From the NCBI GenBank assembly GCA_963712465.1, contig CAVQHY010000006.1, forward strand, positions 682,001 to 746,000: a DNA stretch of 64,000 nt, given 5' to 3'. The DNA comes from CAVQHY01 sp963712465. Lineage in GTDB: Bacteria; Actinomycetota; Thermoleophilia; Gaiellales; Gaiellaceae. Under the pieces are notes generated by a model. It was not told the origin of the DNA. It made no database searches and saw only the letters and a program-made list of their open reading frames with translations. Below, piece by piece: positions 1-11,353 of the stretch. The stretch's first letter is position 1. Each line of letters starts with the position of its first letter. Both the position numbers and the translations under genes were made by a program.

Positions 1-2822
<2,822 letters not shown>

Positions 2823-2906
2823 GGTTCGTGGGGGCGGTCGCACCGGACAGCCCCCACCTCGACCCGGCTCTCTAACAAGAAGCTAACGATTTTTCCGCAC
2901 TTTGCG

Positions 2907-2936
2907 GGAACTGTCCTGCGGACGGCGGTTCCTTTT
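2907..2936 (+). terminator. Probable intrinsic terminator after rpoC
   Basis: An interrupted hairpin pairs GGAAC (2907-2911) with GTTCC (2928-2932). An inner stem pairs GTCC (2913-2916) with GGAC (2920-2923) around a TGC loop. TTTT follows directly at 2933-2936. It lies 85 bp after the rpoC stop. The stem has an asymmetric internal bulge, so strength is uncertain. Confidence 0.5.
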
Positions 2937-3021
2937 GCGCGCCTCGCTCTCTAGACTGGCCGTCTCGCGGTCGCTGAGGCGCCCGTCCCCACATCAGGCG
3001 GGGCATGGAGGCGCACCCGAG

Positions 3022-3030
3022 TTATCCACA
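3022..3030 (+). other. Perfect DnaA-box-like 9-mer upstream of rpsL
   Basis: The sequence TTATCCACA equals the consensus DnaA box and lies in the 390-bp rpoC-rpsL spacer. It is a single site with no clear second box beside it. A one-off 9-mer of this kind can occur by chance in a window this size. I record it only as a possible DnaA contact upstream of the translation operon. Confidence 0.25.
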
Positions 3031-3140
3031 GACTCCACAGCCGCTTGGGGAATCTTTTTCGAGTGCGCCGGGTGGCCTGATCAGATCGCGGCACCGCGCC
3101 GCAGCGACCGTCGCGCTGTTGCTACCATACGCCGCGGGTT

Positions 3141-3170
3141 CGGCACGGGATCCTCCGTGCCGGCCTTTTG
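3141..3170 (+). terminator. Hairpin plus T-run in the rpsL leader (terminator or attenuator)
   Basis: A perfect 8-bp stem (3141-3148 with 3155-3162) encloses a GATCCT loop. It is followed by GGCC and TTTTG, ending about 43 bp before the rpsL start. A TACCAT hexamer at 3124-3129 could be a -10 element placing the hairpin at the very 5' end of the str transcript. It may attenuate str-operon transcription or terminate rpoBC read-through. The rest of the 2823-3212 spacer shows only the DnaA-like box and the earlier terminator. Confidence 0.5.
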
Positions 3171-3212
3171 TTGCGTCTGCAGACATTTGACTCGAACAGA
3201 GACGAGAGACTT

Positions 3213-3581
3213 GTGCCAACGGTGAACCAGCTCGTACGAAAGGGCCGCGAGGTCCCCAAGACCAAGACGAAGACCCCTGCACTGCGCGGTGCACCGCAAA
3301 AGCGTGGCGTCTGTACGCGCGTCTACACGACGACGCCGAAGAAGCCGAACTCCGCGCTTCGCAAGGTAGCGCGCGTGCGCTTGACGAATCAGGTGGAGGT
3401 CGGCGCCTATATTCCGGGCGAGGGGCACAACCTCCAGGAGCACTCGGTCGTCCTGATCCGAGGCGGCCGCGTCAGAGATCTACCGGGGTTTCGCTACAAG
3501 GTCATCCGGGCTGCGCTCGACTCTGCCGGAGTCGGCGAGCGCCGACAGGCTCGCTCGAAGTACGGGGCGAAGAAGGGCTAG
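3213..3581 (+). CDS. rpsL: 30S ribosomal protein S12
   Basis: S12 lies at the decoding centre of the small subunit. The GTG at 3213 gives the canonical N-terminus MPTVNQLVRKG and a 122-residue protein, the usual family size; an upstream in-frame ATG at 3168 would add unrelated residues. The decoding-site loop TTPKKPNSALRK (Lys43, Lys44) and the loop PGEGHNLQEHSVVLIRGG are intact. The position-43 lysine is the streptomycin-sensitive residue of the family. First gene of the str cluster; rpsG follows after 9 bp. Confidence 0.98.
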   Translation: MPTVNQLVRKGREVPKTKTKTPALRGAPQKRGVCTRVYTTTPKKPNSALRKVARVRLTNQVEVGAYIPGEGHNLQEHSVVLIRGGRVRDLPGFRYKVIRAALDSAGVGERRQARSKYGAKKG

Positions 3582-3590
3582 TCAGACTCC

Positions 3591-4061
3591 GTGCCGCGCC
3601 GTGCAGAAATCCAGGTTCGGGAGCTTGATCCCGACCCCGTGTACAACTCGAGGCTCGTGACGCAGGTCGTGAACAAGGTCATGACCCGCGGCAAGAAATC
3701 GACGGCCGAGACGATCGTCTACCGCGCGCTCGACATGGTGGGGGAAAAGACCGGCAAGCCGCCTGTCGAGGTGCTGGAACAAGCGGTGAAGACCGTGACC
3801 CCTGCTCTCGAGGTGCGTTCTCGCCGCGTCGGCGGGGCGAACTACCAGGTTCCCGTCGAGGTGCCCCAGAGGCGTGCGCGCACGCTCGCCGTGCGGTGGC
3901 TCGTGTCTTACGCCCGAGACCGGCGGGAAAGGCACATGGACGAGAAGCTCGCCAGCGAGATCCTGGATGCGCTCAACCAGCAGGGCGGCGCGTTCAAGCG
4001 TAAGGACGACCTCTACCGGATGGCCCAGGCCAACAAGGCCTTTGCTCACTACAGGTGGTAG
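3591..4061 (+). CDS. rpsG: 30S ribosomal protein S7
   Basis: S7 nucleates assembly of the 30S head and contacts the E site. The GTG start at 3591 yields 156 residues beginning MPRRAEIQVREL, the standard family length and N-terminus. The conserved blocks TRGKKSTAETIVYRALD and the Arg-rich segment VPQRRARTLAVRWLV are present. It lies 9 bp after rpsL and its stop region overlaps the Shine-Dalgarno sequence of fusA, so the genes are probably coupled. Confidence 0.98.
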   Translation: MPRRAEIQVRELDPDPVYNSRLVTQVVNKVMTRGKKSTAETIVYRALDMVGEKTGKPPVEVLEQAVKTVTPALEVRSRRVGGANYQVPVEVPQRRARTLAVRWLVSYARDRRERHMDEKLASEILDALNQQGGAFKRKDDLYRMAQANKAFAHYRW

Positions 4062-4066
4062 CCGGC

Positions 4067-6163
4067 GTGACTGAGAAGACCGTGACGACAGTCGCGCTCG
4101 AGCGGGTCCGGAACATCGGGATCATGGCCCACATCGACGCGGGCAAGACCACGACCACCGAGCGGATCCTCTACTACACGGGGCGAACCCACAAGATGGG
4201 CGAGGTCCACGAGGGTGCCGCGACGATGGACTGGATGGCCCAGGAACAGGAGCGCGGAATCACGATCACGTCGGCGGCGACCACGGCCGTCTGGCGCGAT
4301 TTTCGTATCAACATTATCGATACGCCCGGACACGTGGACTTCACGGTCGAGGTGGAGCGGTCGTTGCGTGTGCTCGACGGCGCGATCGCGGTCTTCGACT
4401 CCGTTGCAGGAGTGGAGCCGCAGTCCGAGACCGTCTGGCGCCAGGCGGACAAGTACCGCGTTCCCCGGATCGCGTTCATCAACAAGATGGATCGAACCGG
4501 CGCCGACTTCTTCGCCGCCGTTCAGTCGATGGTCGACCGGCTCGGCGCCCACCCGGTCCCGGTTCAGCTCCCGGTCGGACAGGAGGAGCACTTCCGCGGT
4601 GTGGTCGACCTGATCGAGATGCGTGCAGTGCTGTGGACGGACGATCTCGGGACGAAGTTCGAAACGGTCGACATCCCCGAGGAGCTTGGTGAGCAGGCCG
4701 ACGAGTATCACCACCAGCTGATCGACGCTGTTGCCGAGCACGACGAGGAGCTGCTGGAGACGTATCTGCTCGACGAGCAGTCGGTTACCCCCGAGATGAT
4801 CAAGCGGGCGCTGCGAAAGGCGACCCTCGTGATTGCCGTCACGCCCGTGCTTCTCGGCTCCGCGTTCAAGAACAAGGGCGTGCAGCCGCTCCTCGACGGC
4901 GTGATCGATTTCCTTCCCAGCCCGCTCGACGTCCCGCCGGTGCACGGCGTCGACCCGCGCACGGAGCACGAGCTCTCGCGGCGGCCGTCAGAGGAGGATC
5001 CCTTCTCTGCCCTTGCGTTCAAGGTGATGAGCGACCCGTACGTGGGCAAGCTCACCTACTTCCGCGTCTACTCGGGCAAGGTCAGGGCCGGCGATCGCGT
5101 TCTCAACGTCACGACCGGCAAGGCTGAGCGCATCGGTCGGCTTCTGCAGATGCACGCCAATCACCGTGAGGAGCGGGAGGAGATCGGCGCGGGCGAGATC
5201 GTCGCCGCCGTCGGGCTGAAGAACACGACGACCGGCGACACGCTTGCGACCGAGTCGGCACCGATCCGGCTCGAGTCCATGATCTTTCCCGAGCCCGTGA
5301 TCGCGGTCGCCGTCGAGCCGAAGACGAAGGCCGACCAGGACAAGCTCTCGCAGGGCCTCCAACGCCTCGCGGACGAGGACCCGACCTTCCGCGTCCGCAC
5401 GGACGAGGAGACCGCCCAGACGCTGATCGCCGGCATGGGCGAGCTTCACCTCGAGATCATCGTCGACCGGTTGCGGCGCGAGTTTTCGGTCGATGCGAAT
5501 GTCGGCCGTCCGCAGGTGGCGTATCGCGAGACGATCAGCAAGCGTGTCGACAAAGTCGAGGGAAAGTTCGTCCGACAGACAGGCGGCCGCGGTCAGTACG
5601 GCCACGCCGTGATCAACATGGAGCCGGCCGCACCGGGGGATGGCTACGAGTTCCTCGACAAGATCGTCGGCGGCAAGATCCCCAGGGAGTACATCCCGTC
5701 CGTCGATCTGGGCATCCAGGAGGCGATGGAGGCGGGTGTCCTCGCAGGCTTCCCGGTCGTCGACGTTCGCGTCGAGCTCGTCGAGGGCTCCTACCACGAT
5801 GTCGATTCGTCGGAGATCGCGTTCAAGGTCGCCGGCTCGATGGCGTTCAAGAATGCGATGCAGAGAGCGAAGCCGAAGCTCCTCGAGCCCGTCATGGCCG
5901 TCGAGGTCGTGACGCCCGAGGAGTATCTCGGCGACGTCATTGGGGATCTCAACTCACGCCGCGGTCGGGTCGAGGGGCTCGAGCCTCGCGGCAACGCGCA
6001 AGCGATTCGCGCCCGCGTCCCGCTTGCCACGATGTTCGGTTATGCGACCGACATGCGGTCGATGACCCAGGGTCGTGCCACGTTCACCATGCAGTTCGAC
6101 CGCTACGAGGACGTGCCGGAGTCGATCGCGGGCGAGATCGTGTCTGCGGCACAGGGCTCGTAG
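4067..6163 (+). CDS. fusA: Elongation factor G
   Basis: Translocation GTPase of about 698 residues, the normal EF-G size. Visible G-domain motifs are AHIDAGKTTTTERIL (G1), DTPGH (G3) and NKMD (G4), followed by the EF-G domain II-V sequence. I choose the GTG at 4067 because AGGTGG at 4053-4058 is a well-placed ribosome binding site. The upstream GTG at 4055 overlaps rpsG and has no such site. tuf follows after 17 bp. Confidence 0.97.
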   Translation: MTEKTVTTVALERVRNIGIMAHIDAGKTTTTERILYYTGRTHKMGEVHEGAATMDWMAQEQERGITITSAATTAVWRDFRINIIDTPGHVDFTVEVERSLRVLDGAIAVFDSVAGVEPQSETVWRQADKYRVPRIAFINKMDRTGADFFAAVQSMVDRLGAHPVPVQLPVGQEEHFRGVVDLIEMRAVLWTDDLGTKFETVDIPEELGEQADEYHHQLIDAVAEHDEELLETYLLDEQSVTPEMIKRALRKATLVIAVTPVLLGSAFKNKGVQPLLDGVIDFLPSPLDVPPVHGVDPRTEHELSRRPSEEDPFSALAFKVMSDPYVGKLTYFRVYSGKVRAGDRVLNVTTGKAERIGRLLQMHANHREEREEIGAGEIVAAVGLKNTTTGDTLATESAPIRLESMIFPEPVIAVAVEPKTKADQDKLSQGLQRLADEDPTFRVRTDEETAQTLIAGMGELHLEIIVDRLRREFSVDANVGRPQVAYRETISKRVDKVEGKFVRQTGGRGQYGHAVINMEPAAPGDGYEFLDKIVGGKIPREYIPSVDLGIQEAMEAGVLAGFPVVDVRVELVEGSYHDVDSSEIAFKVAGSMAFKNAMQRAKPKLLEPVMAVEVVTPEEYLGDVIGDLNSRRGRVEGLEPRGNAQAIRARVPLATMFGYATDMRSMTQGRATFTMQFDRYEDVPESIAGEIVSAAQGS

Positions 6164-6180
6164 GGCTACCCGGAGGAGCA

Positions 6181-7371
<1,191 letters not shown>

Positions 7372-7391
7372 GGGTCGGGCTCGCCCGACCC
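7372..7391. repeat. Perfect 9-bp palindrome abutting the tuf stop
   Basis: GGGTCGGGC and GCCCGACCC are separated only by TC and begin at the base after the tuf TAG stop. In RNA this folds into a short tight hairpin between tuf and rpsJ. No T-run follows, so it is not a standard terminator. The core recurs at 34728-34747, and a similar palindrome abuts the rpsD stop. Confidence 0.7.
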
Positions 7392-7409
7392 GCGAACGAG
7401 TAGAAGCAC

Positions 7410-7718
7410 ATGCCTCAACAGAAGATCCGCATCCGTCTCAAGGGCTACGACCATCACCAGCTCGACCGATCGGCGAAGGACATCGTCGACACGGCGCAGC
7501 GCACCGGTGCGACGGTTACCGGGCCGGTACCGCTTCCGACCGAGAAGAACGTCTATGCGGTGATCCGGGGTCCGTTCAAGGACAAGGACTCCCGCGAGCA
7601 CTTCGAGGTGCGCACGCACAAGCGCCTGATCGACATCCACTCGCCGACGCCGAAGACGGTCGACTCCTTGATGAGGCTCGATCTTCCGGCGGGCGTCGAC
7701 ATCGAGATCAAGCTGTGA
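7410..7718 (+). CDS. rpsJ: 30S ribosomal protein S10
   Basis: S10 is a 30S head protein and NusG/NusB partner in antitermination. The ORF encodes 102 residues beginning MPQQKIRIRLKGYDHHQLD, the usual length. The family segment RTHKRLIDIHSPTPKTVD is intact. It opens the S10 cluster, 38 bp after tuf with a palindrome in the gap. rplC starts 7 bp later. Confidence 0.98.
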   Translation: MPQQKIRIRLKGYDHHQLDRSAKDIVDTAQRTGATVTGPVPLPTEKNVYAVIRGPFKDKDSREHFEVRTHKRLIDIHSPTPKTVDSLMRLDLPAGVDIEIKL

Positions 7719-7725
7719 GGGACAG

Positions 7726-8346
7726 GTGAAGGGCATCGTCGGCAGGAAGATCGGGATGACCCAGGTCTTCGACCCCGACACGGGGACGATGACCCCCGTC
7801 ACGGTGATCGAGGCCGGCCCGTGCCCTGTCGTCGGCCTCCGCACCGTCGAGGAGCACGGCTACGAGGCGGTGCAGCTCGCGTTCGACGAGGTCCCCGAGC
7901 GGAAGCTGTCGAAGCCCGAGCTCGGCCACCTGAAGAAGAACGGCGTCGGCGCGCACCGGAGGCTCGTCGAGATCCGCGGCTCACACGAGCTCGCATCCGG
8001 CGACACCGTCACGGTCGAGGCGTTCGAGCCGGGAGACAGGATCAAGGTCACCGGAACGTCGATCGGCAAGGGCTTTCAGGGCACCGTGAAGCGCCACAGA
8101 TTCGCCCGCGGGCCGGTTACCCATGGTTCGCACAACATCCGGGCTCCGGGGTCGATCGGCGCCTCGGCGACGCCGTCGCGGGTGTTCAAGGGAGTTCGCA
8201 TGGCGGGTCACATGGGCGCGCAGCAGGTCACCCAGGTCGGTCTAACCGTGGTCGACCGTGACCCGGAGCTGAACGTCCTGCTCGTCAAGGGAGCTGTGCC
8301 GGGCCACAGAAACGCGATCGTGGTCGTGAGAGAGGAGACCCGCTAG
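7726..8346 (+). CDS. rplC: 50S ribosomal protein L3
   Basis: L3 reaches the peptidyl-transferase centre and starts 50S assembly. The GTG at 7726 gives 206 residues starting MKGIVGRKIGMTQVFD, typical of actinobacterial L3. The glycine/histidine-rich extension reading FARGPVTHGSHN and PSRVFKG is present. The stop codon shares one base with the GTG start of rplD in a TAGTG junction. Confidence 0.98.
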   Translation: MKGIVGRKIGMTQVFDPDTGTMTPVTVIEAGPCPVVGLRTVEEHGYEAVQLAFDEVPERKLSKPELGHLKKNGVGAHRRLVEIRGSHELASGDTVTVEAFEPGDRIKVTGTSIGKGFQGTVKRHRFARGPVTHGSHNIRAPGSIGASATPSRVFKGVRMAGHMGAQQVTQVGLTVVDRDPELNVLLVKGAVPGHRNAIVVVREETR

Positions 8347-8969
8347 TGCCGAGCGCCCCACTGCTGGATTCCTCGGGCAAGAAGGCCAAGAGCCTCCCGC
8401 TCGACGACGACGTGTTCGGCGCCGAGGTGAGGGAGCACCTGATCCACGAGACGGTGCGGGCCGAGGCGGCAGCCGCCCGTGCGGGGACCCAGGCGACCAA
8501 GAGCCGCGGTCTCGTATCGGGCGGTCGCTCGAAGCCGTGGCGGCAGAAGGGAACGGGGCGTGCCCGCCAGGGCACGAGCCGTGCGCCGCAGTGGACAGGG
8601 GGAGGCGTCGCATTCGCTCCCCAGCCCCGCAGCTACGATCTGAAGGTCAACCGCAAGGTTCGAAAGGGGGCGCTCCGTGGAGCGCTCTCGTACCACGCCG
8701 GAGCGGGAACGCTCGGTGTCGTCGACGGCTCCTCGTTCCCGGAGCCCTCGACCCGATCTGCGGCCGCTCTCATCTCAGTCTGGGCTCAGGAGCTTCCGCT
8801 GGTGGTGATCGCCCAGCCGGAGGAGGAGGCATTCGCCAAGTCATTCCGCAATCTCGCCGGCTCGATCGTGCTCGAGCCCGGCGAGCTGGAGGTCGGGGCG
8901 CTCGTCTGGGCACGCTCCGTGCTCGTGACGCAGGCAGCGCTCCAGACCGTCGAGGGGAGGGCGAAGTGA
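8346..8969 (+). CDS. rplD: 50S ribosomal protein L4
   Basis: L4 lines the exit tunnel and, in some bacteria, autoregulates the S10 operon. The ORF is 207 residues with a GTG start fused to the rplC stop. The tunnel-loop segment GGRSKPWRQKGTGRARQG, the hallmark of L4, is intact. Its TGA stop overlaps the GTG start of rplW (GTGA). Confidence 0.97.
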   Translation: MPSAPLLDSSGKKAKSLPLDDDVFGAEVREHLIHETVRAEAAAARAGTQATKSRGLVSGGRSKPWRQKGTGRARQGTSRAPQWTGGGVAFAPQPRSYDLKVNRKVRKGALRGALSYHAGAGTLGVVDGSSFPEPSTRSAAALISVWAQELPLVVIAQPEEEAFAKSFRNLAGSIVLEPGELEVGALVWARSVLVTQAALQTVEGRAK

Positions 8970-9262
8970 GCCTCGACCCTCGCGAGGTCCTGATCGCTCC
9001 GGTCGTCTCGGAGAAGAGCTACAGCCTGATCACCGAGAACAAGTACTCGTTCAAGGTGCACTCCAGGGCGCACAAGACGCAGATTCGCCAGGCGGTTGAG
9101 GAGCTCTTCGGAGTCACCGTGCTCGGCGTGAACGTCTCCAAGGTGCAGCCGAAGCCCAAGCGGCGCGGTTTCCACAAGGGCGCCAGGCCGGGCTGGAAGA
9201 AGGCGATCGTGCAACTCGCCGAGGGCGACAAGATCGAGATCTTCGAAGGAGCGGCCGTCTAG
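8966..9262 (+). CDS. rplW: 50S ribosomal protein L23
   Basis: L23 lies at the tunnel exit and docks trigger factor and SRP. The GTG at 8966 overlaps the rplD stop by 4 bp and gives 98 residues: SLDPREVLIAPVVSEKSY, then KVHSRAHKTQIRQAVEELF. A longer in-frame opening upstream runs through rplD and is not part of the protein. Its TAG stop is the first triplet of the inverted-repeat element at 9260-9425. Confidence 0.96.
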   Translation: MSLDPREVLIAPVVSEKSYSLITENKYSFKVHSRAHKTQIRQAVEELFGVTVLGVNVSKVQPKPKRRGFHKGARPGWKKAIVQLAEGDKIEIFEGAAV

Positions 9263-9425
9263 TGGTCGCTCCGGGAAATCCGGCACAGCTTGGCCGGCTG
9301 TGCACGCTTCGCATCGCGTCGTCCTCAGTCGCCCCCAGACGTTCACATATGAGGGCCCCCTGCGTCCTGGCGCTGCTCGGTTCTCGCTCGGCCAATCACC
9401 ACCGAACTTCGCGGAGAGACCACTA
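9260..9425. repeat. MITE-like inverted-repeat element, copy A
   Basis: A 166-bp element fills the rplW-rplB gap. The first and last about 20 bases are imperfect inverted repeats (TAGTGGTCGCTCCGGGAA and TTCGCGGAGAGACCACTA). The left arm starts with the rplW stop codon and the right arm ends one base before the rplB ATG. It shares its exact length, arm design and two internal blocks with copy C: CGTCCTCAGTCGCCCC at 9320-9335 and CCCTGCGTCCT at 9358-9368. GGAG in the right arm (9413-9416) serves as ribosome binding site for rplB. No transposase is encoded. Confidence 0.75.
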
Positions 9426-10268
9426 ATGGCCATTCGCAAGTACAAGCCCACGAGTCCGGGCCGGCGCTTCCGCTCGGTCTCCTCGTTCGAGGAGATCACG
9501 AAGTCGGAGCCCGAGAAGAGCCTCACCGAGCCGCTCAAGAACGCGGGCGGGCGCAACAATCGGGGCCGGATCACGACCCGTCATCAGGGTGGCGGCCACA
9601 AGCGCCGCTACCGGCTGATCGACTTCAAGCGCACGAAGGACGGCGTCCCGGCCAGGGTGGCTGCGATCGAGTACGACCCGAACCGATCGGCGCGCATCGC
9701 TCTGCTCCATTACGTCGATGGAGCCAAGGCCTACATCCTCGCGCCGGCTCGACTCGCGGTGGGGCAGACGGTCGAGTCGGGCCCGGGCGCTGACATCCGC
9801 CCGGGAAACGCGCTTCCGCTCGAGAACATTCCGACTGGCACACTCGTCCACAACGTCGAGCTCAAGCCGGGTCGAGGGGGTCAGCTCGCGCGGAGTGCCG
9901 GGTCGGGGGTGCAGCTCGTGGCGAAGGACGAGGGCTACGCTGTGCTGCGCCTACCGTCGGGCGAGATGCGCCGCGTGCTGCTCACGTGCCGGGCAACGGT
10001 CGGACAGGTCGGAAACGTCGATCACGAGAACATCTCGGGAGGTAAGGCCGGCCGCAGTCGCTGGCTCGGGAAGCGGCCGACCGTGCGGGGCTCGGCGATG
10101 AATCCCGTCGACCATCCACACGGCGGCGGCGAGGGCAAGTCGAAGGGCGGTCGCCATCCGGTAACCCCGTGGGGCGTCCCGACGCTCGGTAAGCGCACCC
10201 GCAAGAAGCACAAGGAATCGGACCGGCTGATCGTCCGGGGTCGGCGCAGGGGCAAGGAACGTCGATGA
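9426..10268 (+). CDS. rplB: 50S ribosomal protein L2
   Basis: L2 helps subunit association and the peptidyl-transferase centre. The ATG at 9426 gives 280 residues beginning MAIRKYKPTSPGRR, the normal size and N-terminus. The conserved C-terminal motif MNPVDHPHGGGEGK with the critical histidine is intact. Upstream in-frame codons belong to the repeat element. The GGAG ribosome binding site sits inside the right arm of that element. Confidence 0.97.
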   Translation: MAIRKYKPTSPGRRFRSVSSFEEITKSEPEKSLTEPLKNAGGRNNRGRITTRHQGGGHKRRYRLIDFKRTKDGVPARVAAIEYDPNRSARIALLHYVDGAKAYILAPARLAVGQTVESGPGADIRPGNALPLENIPTGTLVHNVELKPGRGGQLARSAGSGVQLVAKDEGYAVLRLPSGEMRRVLLTCRATVGQVGNVDHENISGGKAGRSRWLGKRPTVRGSAMNPVDHPHGGGEGKSKGGRHPVTPWGVPTLGKRTRKKHKESDRLIVRGRRRGKERR

Positions 10269-10341
10269 GGGTGCTGAGCATGTTCGGCTCATCGAGTTCG
10301 ACGCGCGGCCTCACGCGGGTGAGGGGAAAGGTGGAGAGCAG

Positions 10342-10623
10342 TTGAGCAGGTCTTCGAAGAAGGGGCCGTTCGTCGAGGCGCGGCTGTTGAGTCGGGTCGA
10401 GGAATTGAACGCCTCCGGACAGAAGCGCGTCGTCCGGACCTGGTCGCGCACGTCGACGATCTTTCCGGAGATGGTCGGTCACACGATCGCGGTGCACGAC
10501 GGCCGCAAGCACGTACCCGTGTTCGTGACCGAGTCGATGGTCGGCCACAAGCTCGGCGAGTTCGCGCCCACTCGCACGTTCCGCGGCCATTCCGGCGACC
10601 GCAAGACGCAGGTGAAGCGTTAG
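10342..10623 (+). CDS. rpsS: 30S ribosomal protein S19
   Basis: S19 forms a head complex with S13. The TTG start at 10342 gives 93 residues beginning MSRSSKKGPFVEARLL, the standard protein. The conserved segment RTWSRTSTIFPEMVGHTIAVHDG is present. A 73-bp spacer separates it from rplB. Its TAG stop starts the short repeat copy B. Confidence 0.97.
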   Translation: MSRSSKKGPFVEARLLSRVEELNASGQKRVVRTWSRTSTIFPEMVGHTIAVHDGRKHVPVFVTESMVGHKLGEFAPTRTFRGHSGDRKTQVKR

Positions 10624-10705
10624 TGATCCGTCTCGGAATTCACTCGCGCTCTAGCTTGCTCCTCGCGCGCCAGCGTCATCAAGCGACCCCCGGGGCGGAG
10701 CACTA
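10621..10705. repeat. MITE-like inverted-repeat element, copy B (internally deleted)
   Basis: An 85-bp element fills the rpsS-rplV gap. Its left arm starts with the rpsS stop codon and its right arm ends one base before the rplV ATG. Fifteen of the 21 arm positions pair. Both ends align with copy C over 30 bases or more, including TCGCGCGCCAG and TCATCAAGCGAC, but about 81 internal bases of copy C are missing. GGAG at 10697-10700, within the right arm, is the rplV ribosome binding site. Confidence 0.75.
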
Positions 10706-11353
10706 ATGGCGACGCGCGAGGAGCCCCGCATGGAGGTGCGAGCCGTTGCGAAGTACGTCCGCACGGCGCCGCGCAAGGCCCAGCTCGTGGTCGATCTGAT
10801 CCGTGGGCGGTCCGCCACGGACGCCACGACGATGCTGCGGTTCATGACGCGCGATGCTGCCCGCGATGTCGAGAAGGTGCTTCGGTCGGCGATCGCCAAC
10901 GCCGAGGCAAACCACGGCCTCGACGGCGACGAGCTGGTGATTACGTGCGCCGAGATCGGCTCGGGCCCGACGCTCAAGCGCTGGCGGGCGCGCGCGCGCG
11001 GCCGCGTTGGCAGGATCAAGAAGCGGACCTGCCACATCACGATCGGCCTCTCCGTCGCAGATGAGGTCGAGCCTACGGCGCCCGAGCCCGCCGAGCAGCC
11101 GAAGCCGAGGCGGGCTGCCCGCCGGAAGGTCGAGACAACCCCGGCTCAGCCGCCCGCAAGTGCGGCGGAGGCACCATCCGAGGAGACGCCGCCGGAGGCC
11201 CCGAAGCCGAAGCGAGCCTCGCGGAAGACGCCGGAGGCCGCGGTGGCCGAGAGCCCGACGGCTGAGGCCCAGGCTGAGGTACCCGCCGAGACGAAGCCGA
11301 AACGTGCGCCGCGGCGCAAGAAGACCGAGGACACCGAGGGGAGCGAGAGCTAG
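10706..11353 (+). CDS. rplV: 50S ribosomal protein L22 with long C-terminal extension
   Basis: L22 lines the exit tunnel. Residues 1-118 are a standard L22 core (RTAPRKAQLVVDLIRGR, ARARGRVGRIKKRTCHITI). Residues 119-215 are an added low-complexity tail built of alternating Pro/Glu/Ala stretches and basic KPKRA- and RRK-type clusters. The total is 215 residues against about 110-120 for typical L22. The TAG stop shares a base with the rpsC GTG start. The tail type resembles that of rpsQ and may be a flexible surface extension; its function is unknown. Confidence 0.95.
   Translation: MATREEPRMEVRAVAKYVRTAPRKAQLVVDLIRGRSATDATTMLRFMTRDAARDVEKVLRSAIANAEANHGLDGDELVITCAEIGSGPTLKRWRARARGRVGRIKKRTCHITIGLSVADEVEPTAPEPAEQPKPRRAARRKVETTPAQPPASAAEAPSEETPPEAPKPKRASRKTPEAAVAESPTAEAQAEVPAETKPKRAPRRKKTEDTEGSES

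Noticed and set aside
3022..3030. Replication origin near the DnaA-box-like site
   Set aside because: Only one box, no AT-rich unwinding region, and no dnaA, dnaN or gyrB genes nearby.
9300..9425. N-terminal extension of L2 across the repeat element
   Set aside because: The normal L2 N-terminus and a good ribosome binding site mark ATG 9426; the extension is repeat sequence.
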